Source of the DNA: Imperialibacter roseus
GTDB taxonomy: Bacteria > Bacteroidota > Bacteroidia > Cytophagales > Cyclobacteriaceae
NCBI RefSeq assembly: GCF_032999765.1
Contig: NZ_CP136051.1
Location: forward strand, 1,836,417 to 1,900,416
Direction of reading: 5' to 3'
Length of the DNA: 64,000 bases
Below are positions 7,193 through 15,753 of this stretch, one piece after another. A program made the position numbers and the translations under genes. Within the stretch, counting starts at the first letter, position 1. Each line of letters opens with the position of its first letter. The notes beneath the pieces are model-generated. The model did no database searches. It saw only the letters and a program-made list of their open reading frames with translations, and had not been told where the DNA came from.

Positions 7193-8473
7193 TTACGAGG
7201 AAAACTTCCGCAAAATAATACAACTATTCACGTCCCCAAAGCCAAAGTTGGCTTTAGCCACAATGTTGAGGTTGGATTCCACAGTAACGGACGGGATTTT
7301 CTCGGCCGGAATGATCTTCAAAATCTCCGGGTGAAGCTCCTCAATATTGAGGTTGCCATGCACAAAGTTGCCGTGCATTTGAAGGGCACACCCCACCAGC
7401 TCGATTGAGCCTGCGCCTGCAATGCAGTGTCCAATCATTGATTTGGTGGCATTTACCAAAGGGAAATCGGCGGCCGGAACATTGAGCGCTTCCACCCAGT
7501 TGTTGAGCTCAATTGGGTCGGCCATAGTGGAAGTGAGGTGACCAGAAATGAGGTCGATAGACTCAGGTGTAATTCCAGCTTCTTTGATGGCATTTTTGAT
7601 GCAAGCCTGCACGGCGGCGGAGTTAGGGGCTGTCATGGATCCGCCCATTCTTTGTCCGCCTGAGTTGACGTCGCCGCCGAGAATCTCCGCATAAATCCGG
7701 GCGCCTCTGGCAAGGGCTGTGTCGAGTTCTTCAAGCACCAGCGCCCCGGCTCCTGCGCCGGGCACAAACCCCGACGACGTGCTGCTCATGGGCCTTGAGC
7801 CAAATGTCGGATTGTCGTTGGAGTCTCTGCAAAGCACACGCATGGAATCGAAGGCTCCCCAGATATACTTTCCTTTGCCTTCCGAGCTGCCACACAGCAT
7901 CCGCTTCGCTTTGCCACTTTTAATAAGCTCATAACCCATGATGGCGGCTTCGGTGCCGGTGCTGCAGGCAGAAGAGTTCGACATGACCCGGTTGCCTGCC
8001 CCCAGCATGCCGTTGAGGTAGGCGCTCACGCCGCTGTTCATTGACTGAGTGATGGTTTTGGTGCCCAGCTTCCTCACTTGTCCGGCATTCACCAGGTCGA
8101 AGCGGGGCCCTATGCTTTCGTCCATACTCAGTGCACCACCTCCGTACACGATGCCTAGTTCAGGATCAAATTTTTCATAATCAATAGTAAGGCCTGCATC
8201 TTTCCAGGCTTCCAGGCCCGACAGGCAGCCGTAGATCACGCCATGGTTGTCGAGCATTTTGTTGAGGAGCTGAGGGAGAAGACTGAGCTTGTACTCCTCT
8301 GACACTTCGGGTTCACCAGCGATTTGACAACCCAGGTTGTGCTCGGCCAAAGTAGGTATCCAGGTAATGCCTGACTTCATGCCTCGCAAGGCTTGCTCAA
8401 AAGCTTCTTTCCCTGTGGCATTCGGCGCCACAACGCCAAGTCCTGTGATAACTACTCTTCTATTTAAGCTCAT
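7193..8473 (-). CDS. Beta-ketoacyl-ACP synthase (FabF/FabB family)
   Basis: A 426-residue decarboxylating condensing enzyme that extends acyl-ACP with malonyl-ACP. The Cys-His-His triad is complete: Cys170 in SNSSACSTGTEA, His312 in ISGHLTSTMADPIEL, and His349 in NATKSMIGHCIAGAG. The first His motif departs from the usual EAHGTGT (GHLTST instead), placing it in a divergent branch rather than with the housekeeping FabF. The thiolase-fold ends RRVVITGLGVVAPN and GFGDVNSCIIL are normal. It overlaps the dehydratase gene by 14 nt and is followed 20 nt later by the carrier protein. Together with the dehydratase and enoyl reductase it forms most of an elongation cycle; no ketoacyl reductase of the FabG type is in the operon, so that step is probably shared with the core pathway. 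Confidence 0.88.
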   Translation of the reverse strand: MSLNRRVVITGLGVVAPNATGKEAFEQALRGMKSGITWIPTLAEHNLGCQIAGEPEVSEEYKLSLLPQLLNKMLDNHGVIYGCLSGLEAWKDAGLTIDYEKFDPELGIVYGGGALSMDESIGPRFDLVNAGQVRKLGTKTITQSMNSGVSAYLNGMLGAGNRVMSNSSACSTGTEAAIMGYELIKSGKAKRMLCGSSEGKGKYIWGAFDSMRVLCRDSNDNPTFGSRPMSSTSSGFVPGAGAGALVLEELDTALARGARIYAEILGGDVNSGGQRMGGSMTAPNSAAVQACIKNAIKEAGITPESIDLISGHLTSTMADPIELNNWVEALNVPAADFPLVNATKSMIGHCIAGAGSIELVGCALQMHGNFVHGNLNIEELHPEILKIIPAEKIPSVTVESNLNIVAKANFGFGDVNSCIILRKFSS

Positions 8474-8924
8474 TTTTATTCACTAGTAAGCCAGAGAGAT
8501 CGCCCTTGCAAATCAGCTGCTTAGAGTCTCTGTTGTGGCATTCAATCCGGCACTTCAACTTACCGAATCTATAATAAATTTTGGAGGAAGTCACCTCAAG
8601 TGTTTGCTCAGGGTAGGCTGGCGAATAGAAATCGACGCAGGAGGAGGTGAAAACAGGCACCTTTCCATCCATCCCATCAGGGCTGCTGGTGCTGTTTAGG
8701 TACATGCCAAAACAAACCAGGCCAATTTGTGCCATCACTTCGGTGATGATGACTCCGGGAGTGACAGGGTTGCCGGGAAAATGACCCCGGTAGAAAAATT
8801 CATCCTTTTTTAGCTTATAGGTTCCTTTAATGGAGTTTTCGTCGGCACTGAGTATTTCATCCACAAACAAAAAAGGTGGGCTGTAGGGTAGTTTTTGAAT
8901 AATGGCTGCAAAGAGTTCGCTCAT
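8460..8924 (-). CDS. FabZ/FabA-like 3-hydroxyacyl-ACP dehydratase
   Basis: A 154-residue hotdog-fold protein. The active-site segment YRGHFPGNPVTPGVIITEVM contains His48 and Glu62, the catalytic pair of FabZ (FabA has Asp at the second position). The LPYSPPFLFVDEI start is also family-typical, so the dehydratase should be active. It would remove water from a 3-hydroxyacyl-ACP to give the trans-2-enoyl-ACP used by the enoyl reductase encoded just upstream. Its ATG overlaps the stop of that gene by 4 nt and its end overlaps the ketoacyl synthase start, implying translational coupling. Confidence 0.85.
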   Translation of the reverse strand: MSELFAAIIQKLPYSPPFLFVDEILSADENSIKGTYKLKKDEFFYRGHFPGNPVTPGVIITEVMAQIGLVCFGMYLNSTSSPDGMDGKVPVFTSSCVDFYSPAYPEQTLEVTSSKIYYRFGKLKCRIECHNRDSKQLICKGDLSGLLVNKNELK

Positions 8925-9694
8925 AGTAGGTGCTCGCCCCCATCCACATGAATGGTGCTTCCGTTGATCCAGTTAGCTTCATCCAAAGATAGGAGGTAAA
9001 TGGCATTTGCCACATCTTCAGGCGTCGTCATTCTGCCCATCGGGTTGTTTTTGGTGACCAACTCGATCATCTTTTCGTAGGAGGGGATCATTTTCAAGGA
9101 GGGTGTGAGCGTTACGCCTGCCTGTATTGTATTTACTCTGATGCTGTGCGGGGCCAGTTCCACAGCCAGGTATCTGCTCAAAGTTTCGAGTGTTGATTTT
9201 GCCAGCGCAATGGCGCCGTAGCCTTCCCATACCCGGTCGTTCCCCATGGAAGTAAGTGTGATAATTCGGGCAGGTTTGGCAAAGAAGTCGTTTTTCAAAA
9301 GAGTGCGGGCCCAGGTAAACACATTGAGGGCCATGGCGTCAATTGTCAGCTGCAAGTCCTGGAGGTTAAGTTCCGGGCCGTCTTTTGAAACAAATGGCTT
9401 CAGGTTGCCCCGGGAAACCGAATGAAGCATCAGGCCGATATTAGCATCACCCAGGGCCTTTCTGAACTGTGGCAGGTGTTCGTCGATTTTCTCCTGGCTG
9501 GTGGCGTCAAAGTTGAAAGAGATTAGCTGGGCGCCTGATTCCCGGATTTCATTAAATGCAGCTTCGATATCGCCCAGCACCGAGCGACGATCTCTGTGGG
9601 CCACAAGCAGGTTCCAACCACTTTTGCCCAACTTCCGGGCAGTAGCCAGACCTATCCCTGACGAACCTCCTAAGATCAATGCCCATTTGCTCAT
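8921..9694 (-). CDS. SDR, FabL-like enoyl-ACP reductase
   Basis: A 257-residue classical SDR with the nucleotide-binding motif GGSSGIG (residues 9-15). The catalytic region is GYGAIALAKSTLETLSRYLA: Tyr159 and Lys166 are spaced Y-x6-K, the spacing of enoyl-ACP reductases (FabI, FabL), not the Y-x3-K of ketoacyl reductases. The stretch from TSMGNDR through RYLAVELAP and the C-terminal NGSTIHVDGG looks much like Bacillus FabL by eye. I therefore read it as an NAD(P)H-dependent enoyl-ACP reductase working after the FabZ-like dehydratase. Automatic annotation could well label it a generic SDR or FabG. Overlaps of 4 nt at both ends tie it to the operon. Confidence 0.75.
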   Translation of the reverse strand: MSKWALILGGSSGIGLATARKLGKSGWNLLVAHRDRRSVLGDIEAAFNEIRESGAQLISFNFDATSQEKIDEHLPQFRKALGDANIGLMLHSVSRGNLKPFVSKDGPELNLQDLQLTIDAMALNVFTWARTLLKNDFFAKPARIITLTSMGNDRVWEGYGAIALAKSTLETLSRYLAVELAPHSIRVNTIQAGVTLTPSLKMIPSYEKMIELVTKNNPMGRMTTPEDVANAIYLLSLDEANWINGSTIHVDGGEHLL

Positions 9695-10821
9695 GCCTGT
9701 ATCGGTTTAATGAAACACCTTCTGCGGATGGCAAGCCGGTTACCCTCTCCGGTGTAGTCGTTCCACAGATTAAGGACATTGAAATTTTCTTCGAGCATGG
9801 GGCCCGTCATTACGTCGGTAGCACCTGTTTTAATGAAATTATCTAACATGCTTCTAAAGATAAGAACATTTGCCCCAAGCTTTTGATATTCGGGCCTCAC
9901 CCCAATGAGAAACATGTCGAGGGTTTTGTTAAAATAAAAATCTTTCAGCACGTGATAAAAGCCAAATGGAAAGAGTGAACCTTTTGCTTTTTGAAACGCC
10001 TTCGAAAAGGAGGGAAAGCAAATGGCAAAACCAATCGCCTTGTCTTTGTCATTCACAACCACGCTCACATACTCTTTTCTCACGAGGTCAAAATACAGCT
10101 TAACGTAGTAGTCAATCTGGGCTTGAGTAAGTGGGTAGTAGCCGTACAGGTCGGCATACGATTCATTCAAAATTTCGAAGATGCTATTAGCGTAAACCAA
10201 CATTTCCTTATTGGTCTTGAACTCCTTTACCTTGAATTTGAAGCGGCCTTCAACAATTTCGGCAGTTCTTTTTAGCCTTCTTGGGATTTCCCTGGGCACA
10301 GCGCCCCTGGCTTCCACCCAATCACATGCCTTTTCAAACCCCAGGGCTTCAAAATGCTCTTTGTAATAAGGGTAATTATAGATGGTAGCCTGTGTGGCTA
10401 TTTCTTCAAATCCGTCAATGAGGGTGCCTTCAAAGTCAAGATCGGTAAAGCCCATTGGTCCGTGAATGGCCTTTACATTTTTTGATTTGGCCCAATCCTC
10501 AACAGCTTCGATGAGCTTTTTTGATACTTCCCTGTCGTCAATAAAGTCTACCCAGCCAAATCTCACCAGGGCCTTTTCCTGCAGCTCTGTGCCGTGGAGA
10601 ATGCCCGCAATCCGTCCGGCAATCTCGTCTCCTTTGTAAGCCAGAAAATAGGCAGCGGAGCAGTACTCAAATGCAGGGTTTTTGTCTTTACTGAGTGTGC
10701 TTTCTTCAAACTGAACGAGCGGTGGTACCCAATAAGGATGGTTTTTATAAAGCCTGAAGGGGAACTTTATGAACGCTTTTAAATCTTTGGAGGTTTTTAC
10801 TTCCCTAATTTCAATCGACAT
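9691..10821 (-). CDS. GNAT-fold acyltransferase, candidate ceramide synthase
   Basis: A 376-residue soluble protein without signal peptide. It resembles the YghO-type group of large N-acyltransferase-fold proteins: an opening EIREVKTSKDLKAFIKFPF with NHPYWVPPL, a central IHGPMGFTDLDFEG, and a C-terminal GVRPEYQKLGANVLIF that matches a GNAT acetyl/acyl-CoA pyrophosphate loop (motif A), followed by ENFNVLNLWNDY. Bacterial ceramide synthase (bCerS, described in Caulobacter) is reported to be a protein of this acyltransferase superfamily rather than a relative of eukaryotic ceramide synthases. Position between the SDR pair and the SPT-like gene supports an N-acylation role on the sphingoid or capnoid amine. 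The family match is seen; the ceramide synthase role is inference from context. Confidence 0.6.
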   Translation of the reverse strand: MSIEIREVKTSKDLKAFIKFPFRLYKNHPYWVPPLVQFEESTLSKDKNPAFEYCSAAYFLAYKGDEIAGRIAGILHGTELQEKALVRFGWVDFIDDREVSKKLIEAVEDWAKSKNVKAIHGPMGFTDLDFEGTLIDGFEEIATQATIYNYPYYKEHFEALGFEKACDWVEARGAVPREIPRRLKRTAEIVEGRFKFKVKEFKTNKEMLVYANSIFEILNESYADLYGYYPLTQAQIDYYVKLYFDLVRKEYVSVVVNDKDKAIGFAICFPSFSKAFQKAKGSLFPFGFYHVLKDFYFNKTLDMFLIGVRPEYQKLGANVLIFRSMLDNFIKTGATDVMTGPMLEENFNVLNLWNDYTGEGNRLAIRRRCFIKPIQA

Positions 10822-10824
10822 AAT

Positions 10825-11787
10825 TTACAGAAGGCCGTTTTGTCTGTAATGCTCGGCAGATTCTTTCAACGCATCACCCAAAGATGTGAAAATAAAATCT
10901 TTTGGCGTGACATCTTCTTCTGTAATTGCCCAGTCGGCAGTAAGCTCATTCATCTTTTCGGGCGTAAGCACTGGCTGCCCCTTAAAAATCCTGGCAAAAA
11001 ACTCATTGGCATGAGCGTAAGGCATCATGATAAAAGAGGGGATGCGGATAGTAACCGGATTTTTCCCAATGCTATTCCCAATGCTGCTGTACAACTCGCC
11101 GGGAGCGTAGTTTTTCCCATCTGTAGCTGCAATAATGGTGTTGTCCGGCTGGGCAGGGGCGTAGTCCACCAGCAGCCTCGCCAGGTCCCTGGCAAAAATG
11201 AACGATAGCTGCTGCGTTGGCTTCGCAAGCAGGGGAGCAATGTTCATTTTGATGGCCTTGAACAGCTTGAGGAAGGCAGCATCCCCAGGCCCGAATACGG
11301 CGGTGGGCCTGACAATGACTAACGGGAGCGACATTTCCAAAAGTTGCTCTTCAGCCAATAGCTTGCTTCGACCATAGTTTGTTACAGGCTTTAACACACC
11401 GGAGGGGCCTCTGGCGGCCAGGGAGGATACATAGACAAGCTTGCCTTTTGCTGAGAGCAGCCCTTGCTTTTCAATCAGCTTTGCAAACTTTACAGTGAGC
11501 ACCTGATTCGTTTCGAAGAGCTTTTTAGGATCGAAGGCCTTTGTGAGCCCTGCGTTATGGATGATGAGGTCGAAAGTGCCATAGAGTTGTTTCAACTCCT
11601 CCATTTCTTTTTGCAGCAACTCTCCGGAGTGGTAGCTGAAAACGGTAGAAGGAACCTGCAGATTTTGCAGCTGGCTGGTGTCCGACGACTTCCGCACACC
11701 AGCCACTACCTGATGCTTTTGACTAACAGCGTATTTTACGATATGGGTTCCGATGAAGCCACTGGCTCCTATGACGAGGACTTTCAA
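10825..11787 (-). CDS. Extended SDR, CerR-like 3-ketosphinganine/ceramide reductase
   Basis: A 320-residue NAD-dependent epimerase/dehydratase-family protein with GASGFIGTHIV (residues 7-17) for NAD(P) binding and the catalytic VTNYGRSK (Tyr138, Lys142). LYVSSLAA-type Ser and IVRPTAVFGPGD are also in place. In Bacteroides and Caulobacter an enzyme of this type, CerR, reduces the 3-keto group left by serine palmitoyltransferase, replacing the eukaryotic KDSR. It overlaps the SPT-like gene by 4 nt (start at 11787, SPT stop at 11784), which strongly suggests consecutive steps. If the pathway makes capnine instead, the same protein would reduce 3-ketocapnine. Family is certain, substrate is inferred. 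Confidence 0.72.
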   Translation of the reverse strand: MKVLVIGASGFIGTHIVKYAVSQKHQVVAGVRKSSDTSQLQNLQVPSTVFSYHSGELLQKEMEELKQLYGTFDLIIHNAGLTKAFDPKKLFETNQVLTVKFAKLIEKQGLLSAKGKLVYVSSLAARGPSGVLKPVTNYGRSKLLAEEQLLEMSLPLVIVRPTAVFGPGDAAFLKLFKAIKMNIAPLLAKPTQQLSFIFARDLARLLVDYAPAQPDNTIIAATDGKNYAPGELYSSIGNSIGKNPVTIRIPSFIMMPYAHANEFFARIFKGQPVLTPEKMNELTADWAITEEDVTPKDFIFTSLGDALKESAEHYRQNGLL

Positions 11788-13001
11788 TGGGCAGCCATGT
11801 TCTTGTCCTGCAACGTTTCGATGCCAAGCTTTTTCATGGTGTTGTAGATTTTTTCGACTGCAATATCAATTTGTTCTTTGGAGTGAGACGCCATCAGGCT
11901 AAAGCGTATCATGGTGTCTTCGGGGCCTACAGCTGGTGGAATAACAGGATTGACGAAAAGCCCAGCTTTGAAGAGTTCGGTAGTGAGCTCAAACGTCTTC
12001 ATGAAATTTCGGACGTAGATAGGTATGATGGGCGTTTCTGTCTTGCCAATATCTATACCGTAATCTCTGAAAAGTCTGTGAGCATGGTGTGTGTTTTCCC
12101 ACAGCTTGGCTATCAGGGAATCGTCGCTTTCGAGCAAGTCCAGCACGGCAAGCACCGATGCCACTGTAGAAGCTGGCATGCTGGCACTGAAGATGAGGGC
12201 CCTGGAGTGGTGCTTCAGGTAGTTGATGGTGTCGGCGTCTGAGGCCACAAAACCGCCAATAGATGCCAGCGACTTGCTGAAAGTACCGCCAATGAGATCG
12301 ACTTCATTGTCGAGACCGAAATGGCTGGAGGTGCCGGCACCGTTTTTCCCCAGCACACCAATGGCGTGGGCGCAATCGGTCATAATGGTGGCTCCGTATT
12401 TGTTGGCCAGCCGCACAATTTCAGGCAGGTTGGCAATGTCACCTTCCATGCTGAACACACCGTCGACAACGATGAGTTTCAGTTGCGAATCATCGCACAT
12501 CTGGAGTTTTTTCTCCAGTGCGTCCATGTCGTTGTGCCTGAATTTCAGCTTTCTGGCAAACGACAATCTGCTGCCCTCTATGATGGAGGCATGGTCAAAC
12601 TCATCGAGAATGATGGTGTCTTCTTTGGTGGTGAGGCAGGGGATAACCCCCAGATTTACCTGAAAGCCCGTGGTGTAAACCAATACCGCTTCTTTATTCA
12701 GGAACTTCGCCAGCCTGTTCTCAAGCTCCACATGGAGATCGAGTGTGCCGTTCAAAAACCTTGAACCCGCACAGCCGGTACCATACTTTTTTATGGCCGC
12801 CGCCGAGGCTTCCATTACTTTGGGGTGGTTAGTCAGGCCCAGGTAGCTGTTCGATCCGAACATAAGCACCTGATGACCGTCGATGGTTACTTCTGTGCCC
12901 TGCTCTGACTCAATAGGGCGGAAGAAAGGATACTGACCAAGTCTTTTTACCTTTTGAGGCTCCTGGTAAGTACTCGTACGTTTTCTCAATTTGTCATTCA
13001 T
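11784..13001 (-). CDS. Serine palmitoyltransferase-like alpha-oxoamine synthase
   Basis: A 405-residue PLP enzyme, first gene of the lipid operon. It condenses an amino acid with an acyl thioester, releasing CO2. It lines up closely with Sphingobacterium serine palmitoyltransferase: FFRPIES, VLMFGSNSYLGLT, YGTGCAGSRFLNGTLD, DHASIIEGSRLSF (His137), FSMEGDI, GTFSKSLASIGGF (PLP Lys243) and MIRFSLMASH (Arg366). One difference is the cofactor motif, TDCAHAIG (Asp209-Cys210-Ala-His212), where most of the family has Asp or Glu in place of Cys210. The protein has no membrane anchor, as in other bacterial SPTs. The alternative is cysteate acyltransferase (SulA/CapA), which makes capnine for sulfonolipids and is a close relative; the sequence by eye does not separate the two. 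Confidence 0.82.
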   Translation of the reverse strand: MNDKLRKRTSTYQEPQKVKRLGQYPFFRPIESEQGTEVTIDGHQVLMFGSNSYLGLTNHPKVMEASAAAIKKYGTGCAGSRFLNGTLDLHVELENRLAKFLNKEAVLVYTTGFQVNLGVIPCLTTKEDTIILDEFDHASIIEGSRLSFARKLKFRHNDMDALEKKLQMCDDSQLKLIVVDGVFSMEGDIANLPEIVRLANKYGATIMTDCAHAIGVLGKNGAGTSSHFGLDNEVDLIGGTFSKSLASIGGFVASDADTINYLKHHSRALIFSASMPASTVASVLAVLDLLESDDSLIAKLWENTHHAHRLFRDYGIDIGKTETPIIPIYVRNFMKTFELTTELFKAGLFVNPVIPPAVGPEDTMIRFSLMASHSKEQIDIAVEKIYNTMKKLGIETLQDKNMAAH

Positions 13002-13162
13002 AGTCTACAACAAACATTGTCACGGCTGGGCCTGTGAAGTAACACAATTAACCTACATCTTCCAATCAAAGGGTGTTGGGAGAACGAGAATAAACTGCAT
13101 TTATAATCAGAAGAATGTTCATTTAAGGGTGCAGGCTCAAAGTTAGCAAAAAGTATTTACTC

Positions 13163-13564
13163 TTACTTTTTATAAATTTCATGTTTGTATTCAAAGGCCA
13201 GCCCTGCCGCCCCATTGCTCGAAAACTGGTGCATGTAGTCAATACTCTGCTCGTTCTCAAAAAGCTCGTACCTGATCTCCCAATGCCGGTCTTCCTTGTA
13301 ATCGTTGTTTTCGTACCCATTATAAAGCTCAACTTTTATAGTGTTCCGGCCTTTGGCCAGGTGCGGCGCCAAATCCACGTCAAGGCTAAGGTCTGGGTTG
13401 CCGTCAAACACTTTGCTGGTGAATAGTAGGGAGTCATTTAAGTATACCTTCACCTGGTTGTCTGCCTTATAAAACCGTATAAAATGACCCTTTGCCGCCT
13501 GCGGTGGTTGTGAGAAAACGAGCTGAGAGATCAGGCAGAAAAAGACAAAAGAAAATATTTTCAT
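13163..13564 (-). CDS. Small secreted protein, unknown
   Basis: A 133-residue protein with a clear Sec signal (MKIFSFVFFCLISQLVFSQ). The mature part begins PPQAAKGHF and appears to be all-beta: VKVYLNDSLLF, LSLDVDLAPHLAKGRNTIKVELYNG and WEIRYELFENEQ alternate strands and turns. The segment AKGRNTIKVELYNG resembles the strand pattern of jelly-roll, galactose-binding-like folds, where a bound ligand often sits on the edge. No lipobox is present. It lies between the SPT operon and the Wzi-like gene, all on the minus strand, separated from each by 85-160 bp. I do not recognise a named family. Confidence 0.6.
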   Translation of the reverse strand: MKIFSFVFFCLISQLVFSQPPQAAKGHFIRFYKADNQVKVYLNDSLLFTSKVFDGNPDLSLDVDLAPHLAKGRNTIKVELYNGYENNDYKEDRHWEIRYELFENEQSIDYMHQFSSNGAAGLAFEYKHEIYKK

Positions 13565-13649
13565 AATTCAAATTTATGAAAACATACAAGCATACGAAGT
13601 GCCAAACTATTTTGGCGCTGGCAAAAAAGGAGTTCTTAGCGCTATCTTA

Positions 13650-15260
13650 TTAATTGTTAATGCGATACCTGAGGTTTATTAATGCCTGGAAATTTCTATC
13701 GCTGATGCCGTCAACAAAATAGCGGTGGTAGTGTTTTGCATACTGTAGCTGGGCTTCAACTGTGAACTGGTCAAACAGCCGGTAGTATTTGGCCGAGTAA
13801 GCAAATTCAAACTCCGATGGGTATTTCAAGGCCCCGGCATACTCTCTGAGAATGTAGTCATCATTGAACCTTATTGCCTGTGCCGTGAGGCCGAACATGC
13901 TCTTGGGGGTGAAATACTGCGCCTGGAGCACATTCGTATTTGAGCCGGGGCCTATGCCTGCACCAATGATTTGGCCGTTTTGGGTATAGCCATGAGCGAT
14001 GGAGTAGTGCACATAATAGGTAGGCGACGAGAATATGCTGACAATCTGGAGCTGGTTGGCGCTGAGTTTGGTGTTTTCGTAGTGGAGCTTAACGGTATTT
14101 CCGTTGCTGAGTTCAAAAGCCTCGGTGATACCAAGCACAAAGGCGGATGAGCGATCAGGGTTGCGGCCAAATTCCTTAAAGTTTCCCGGAAAGTCATTTC
14201 TCGCATACTCGGTGTAGATCTCCAGCCCCAGTTCCGGACGATTCCAGCGGATGGTCGCAGATGCCATTTGGTCGTATTCATCGTTGGTGATGATGCCGTT
14301 TAACGGGGTGTCGTATTGCCTTGAAGTATGCGCAAAAGCTGCAAAAACATCTTTCGCTCCCATGCTGCTTCTTTCCCAAAGCCGGTACATGACCCGATGG
14401 AGCCCCAGGTTCAATCCCTTAACGAAGCTTGGCGCATAGCCGCCGGTGAAGCCGGTGATGTAACGGTGGTTATTGTTGGGATTGCTGTCATAATAATCGG
14501 ATTCCTTCAGCATGCCCCAGAAAGCTTTGCCCTCCAGTCGTCCGATTTTTGTATCTACAGGCCTGTTGAAACCAAGGTTGAATCGTGGTATGCCCGCCGC
14601 CTGCTGACTCATTAGAATGGGGTTGAAGGTGGCTGGCCCCCAAACTTCATTTTGGGTAGTGAAACCCGCTGCAATGCCCCGGTAAACGTATTTGACCTCA
14701 GACTGCCCCGGATCAATCTTGAAAAGGCTTTCGTCTCCATACCGTTCCACCTGGTCCAGCCTTTCGTAGAAAGGGTACGAATATTGACTTTTGTTGTAAA
14801 TAGGTTGCGGGATATCGATGGCAGCGTTCTGACTATAATGCACAATGGGCGACAAGGTGTAGCTAAAGTACCCATTTTCGCCGGTAGGAAGTTTGCCCAT
14901 CACACCGGTAGTAAACCATGAATTAAGCCCTTTTCCATTCCAAACAACGCCGTCGTTGTAGCTTCGGGGTGCGGTAGAATTGAATAAAGTGCCGAAAGAG
15001 GGATCGACCACAGAAAATTTGTCCGAACTGGTTGAAGGTACCAGGTAGTTATTCCATGGGTTCCAGGTAAGGGAGCTGTCAGGAGCGAAGTCTGTAATAA
15101 TGGAAGGAAAGGTACCGATGGCCTCCTTGTCGAAATCATTTTTTAAGAGGAGTAGCCTATGGTACTCAAAATCCAGCGTGCCTGGCTGGAGTACCTGACC
15201 AAAAAGGCTGGAGGAAAATAGAATGAAAAGTGAAAAGAGGCAGGTTTTTCCTTTATTCAT
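13650..15260 (-). CDS. Wzi-family capsule assembly outer-membrane protein
   Basis: A 536-residue protein with a Sec signal ending SSSLFGQ. The mature part is rich in alternating amphipathic strands and aromatic girdle residues and ends with FQALINLRYRIN, as expected for an outer-membrane beta-barrel. The order of segments fits the capsule assembly Wzi family (PF14052): YNDGVVWNGKGLN, EVWGPATFNPILMS, GIPRFNLGFNRPV, and RYITGFTGGYAPSFV. In E. coli, Wzi is a surface lectin-like barrel that holds K-antigen capsule on the cell. Here the flanking glycosyltransferases, exporter and sulfotransferase suggest it attaches or organises the glycan or glycolipid made by this locus. There is no Wza/Wzc in the window. 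Confidence 0.75.
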   Translation of the reverse strand: MNKGKTCLFSLFILFSSSLFGQVLQPGTLDFEYHRLLLLKNDFDKEAIGTFPSIITDFAPDSSLTWNPWNNYLVPSTSSDKFSVVDPSFGTLFNSTAPRSYNDGVVWNGKGLNSWFTTGVMGKLPTGENGYFSYTLSPIVHYSQNAAIDIPQPIYNKSQYSYPFYERLDQVERYGDESLFKIDPGQSEVKYVYRGIAAGFTTQNEVWGPATFNPILMSQQAAGIPRFNLGFNRPVDTKIGRLEGKAFWGMLKESDYYDSNPNNNHRYITGFTGGYAPSFVKGLNLGLHRVMYRLWERSSMGAKDVFAAFAHTSRQYDTPLNGIITNDEYDQMASATIRWNRPELGLEIYTEYARNDFPGNFKEFGRNPDRSSAFVLGITEAFELSNGNTVKLHYENTKLSANQLQIVSIFSSPTYYVHYSIAHGYTQNGQIIGAGIGPGSNTNVLQAQYFTPKSMFGLTAQAIRFNDDYILREYAGALKYPSEFEFAYSAKYYRLFDQFTVEAQLQYAKHYHRYFVDGISDRNFQALINLRYRINN

Positions 15261-15753
15261 GTGTCGTTTAGCTTAAGGTATAGCTTGGTAAAATGCAGGG
15301 TTACTTAGGTGTAATTTGTTTGGTTACTGGACTTTTTTGGCAATTTTTTTGACAACCATGGTTCCTGAATATGTTCTCAAACGTAGCAATTTATAAGCAA
15401 TAATGAGCGTTTAAAATTTATGAAATTCACCTTATTTTTTTAAGGTAATCTCTTTTGACAGAGCAAATGAATTCTCCGGTTTCTCAGCTATTGTTGCCAT
15501 TTTTCAAAAATGAATACAAGATGCAAAGTACAGCCTTTGAGTTGGAATAAGTGACCCTTTTTTTGTCGTTTTTGTACCGCTGCGGCGAAATTTGTGCCTT
15601 TTCTGGGGCATCGTTTGTATGCCTGATTTCTAATTGGATGAAGAACCTGGTGAGTTTCTGGCTGCCGGTTTTTTTGAGAAAAGGAAATTTTCTTGCCTAC
15701 TTTGCTGCCTTGCTGCTGAGCGACAAGCGGCGTGTAGAACGAAAAGCCACTTA
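15261..15753. other. Divergent intergenic region
   Basis: About 490 bp between the divergent Wzi-like gene and the ABC exporter. It is more A/T-rich than its surroundings in 15300-15480 and should hold two promoters. A hydrophobic open frame (15551-15754) ends where the exporter starts, but it starts with GTG and shows no family similarity; I do not call it. Confidence 0.35.

Noticed and set aside
6388-13001. Flexirubin or aryl polyene pigment cluster
   Set aside because: The ketoacyl synthase, ACP, dehydratase and PPTase would fit, but the SPT-like, CerR-like and GNAT genes, and absence of pigment tailoring genes (ammonia lyase, acyltransferases, second KS), fit sphingoid lipid synthesis better.
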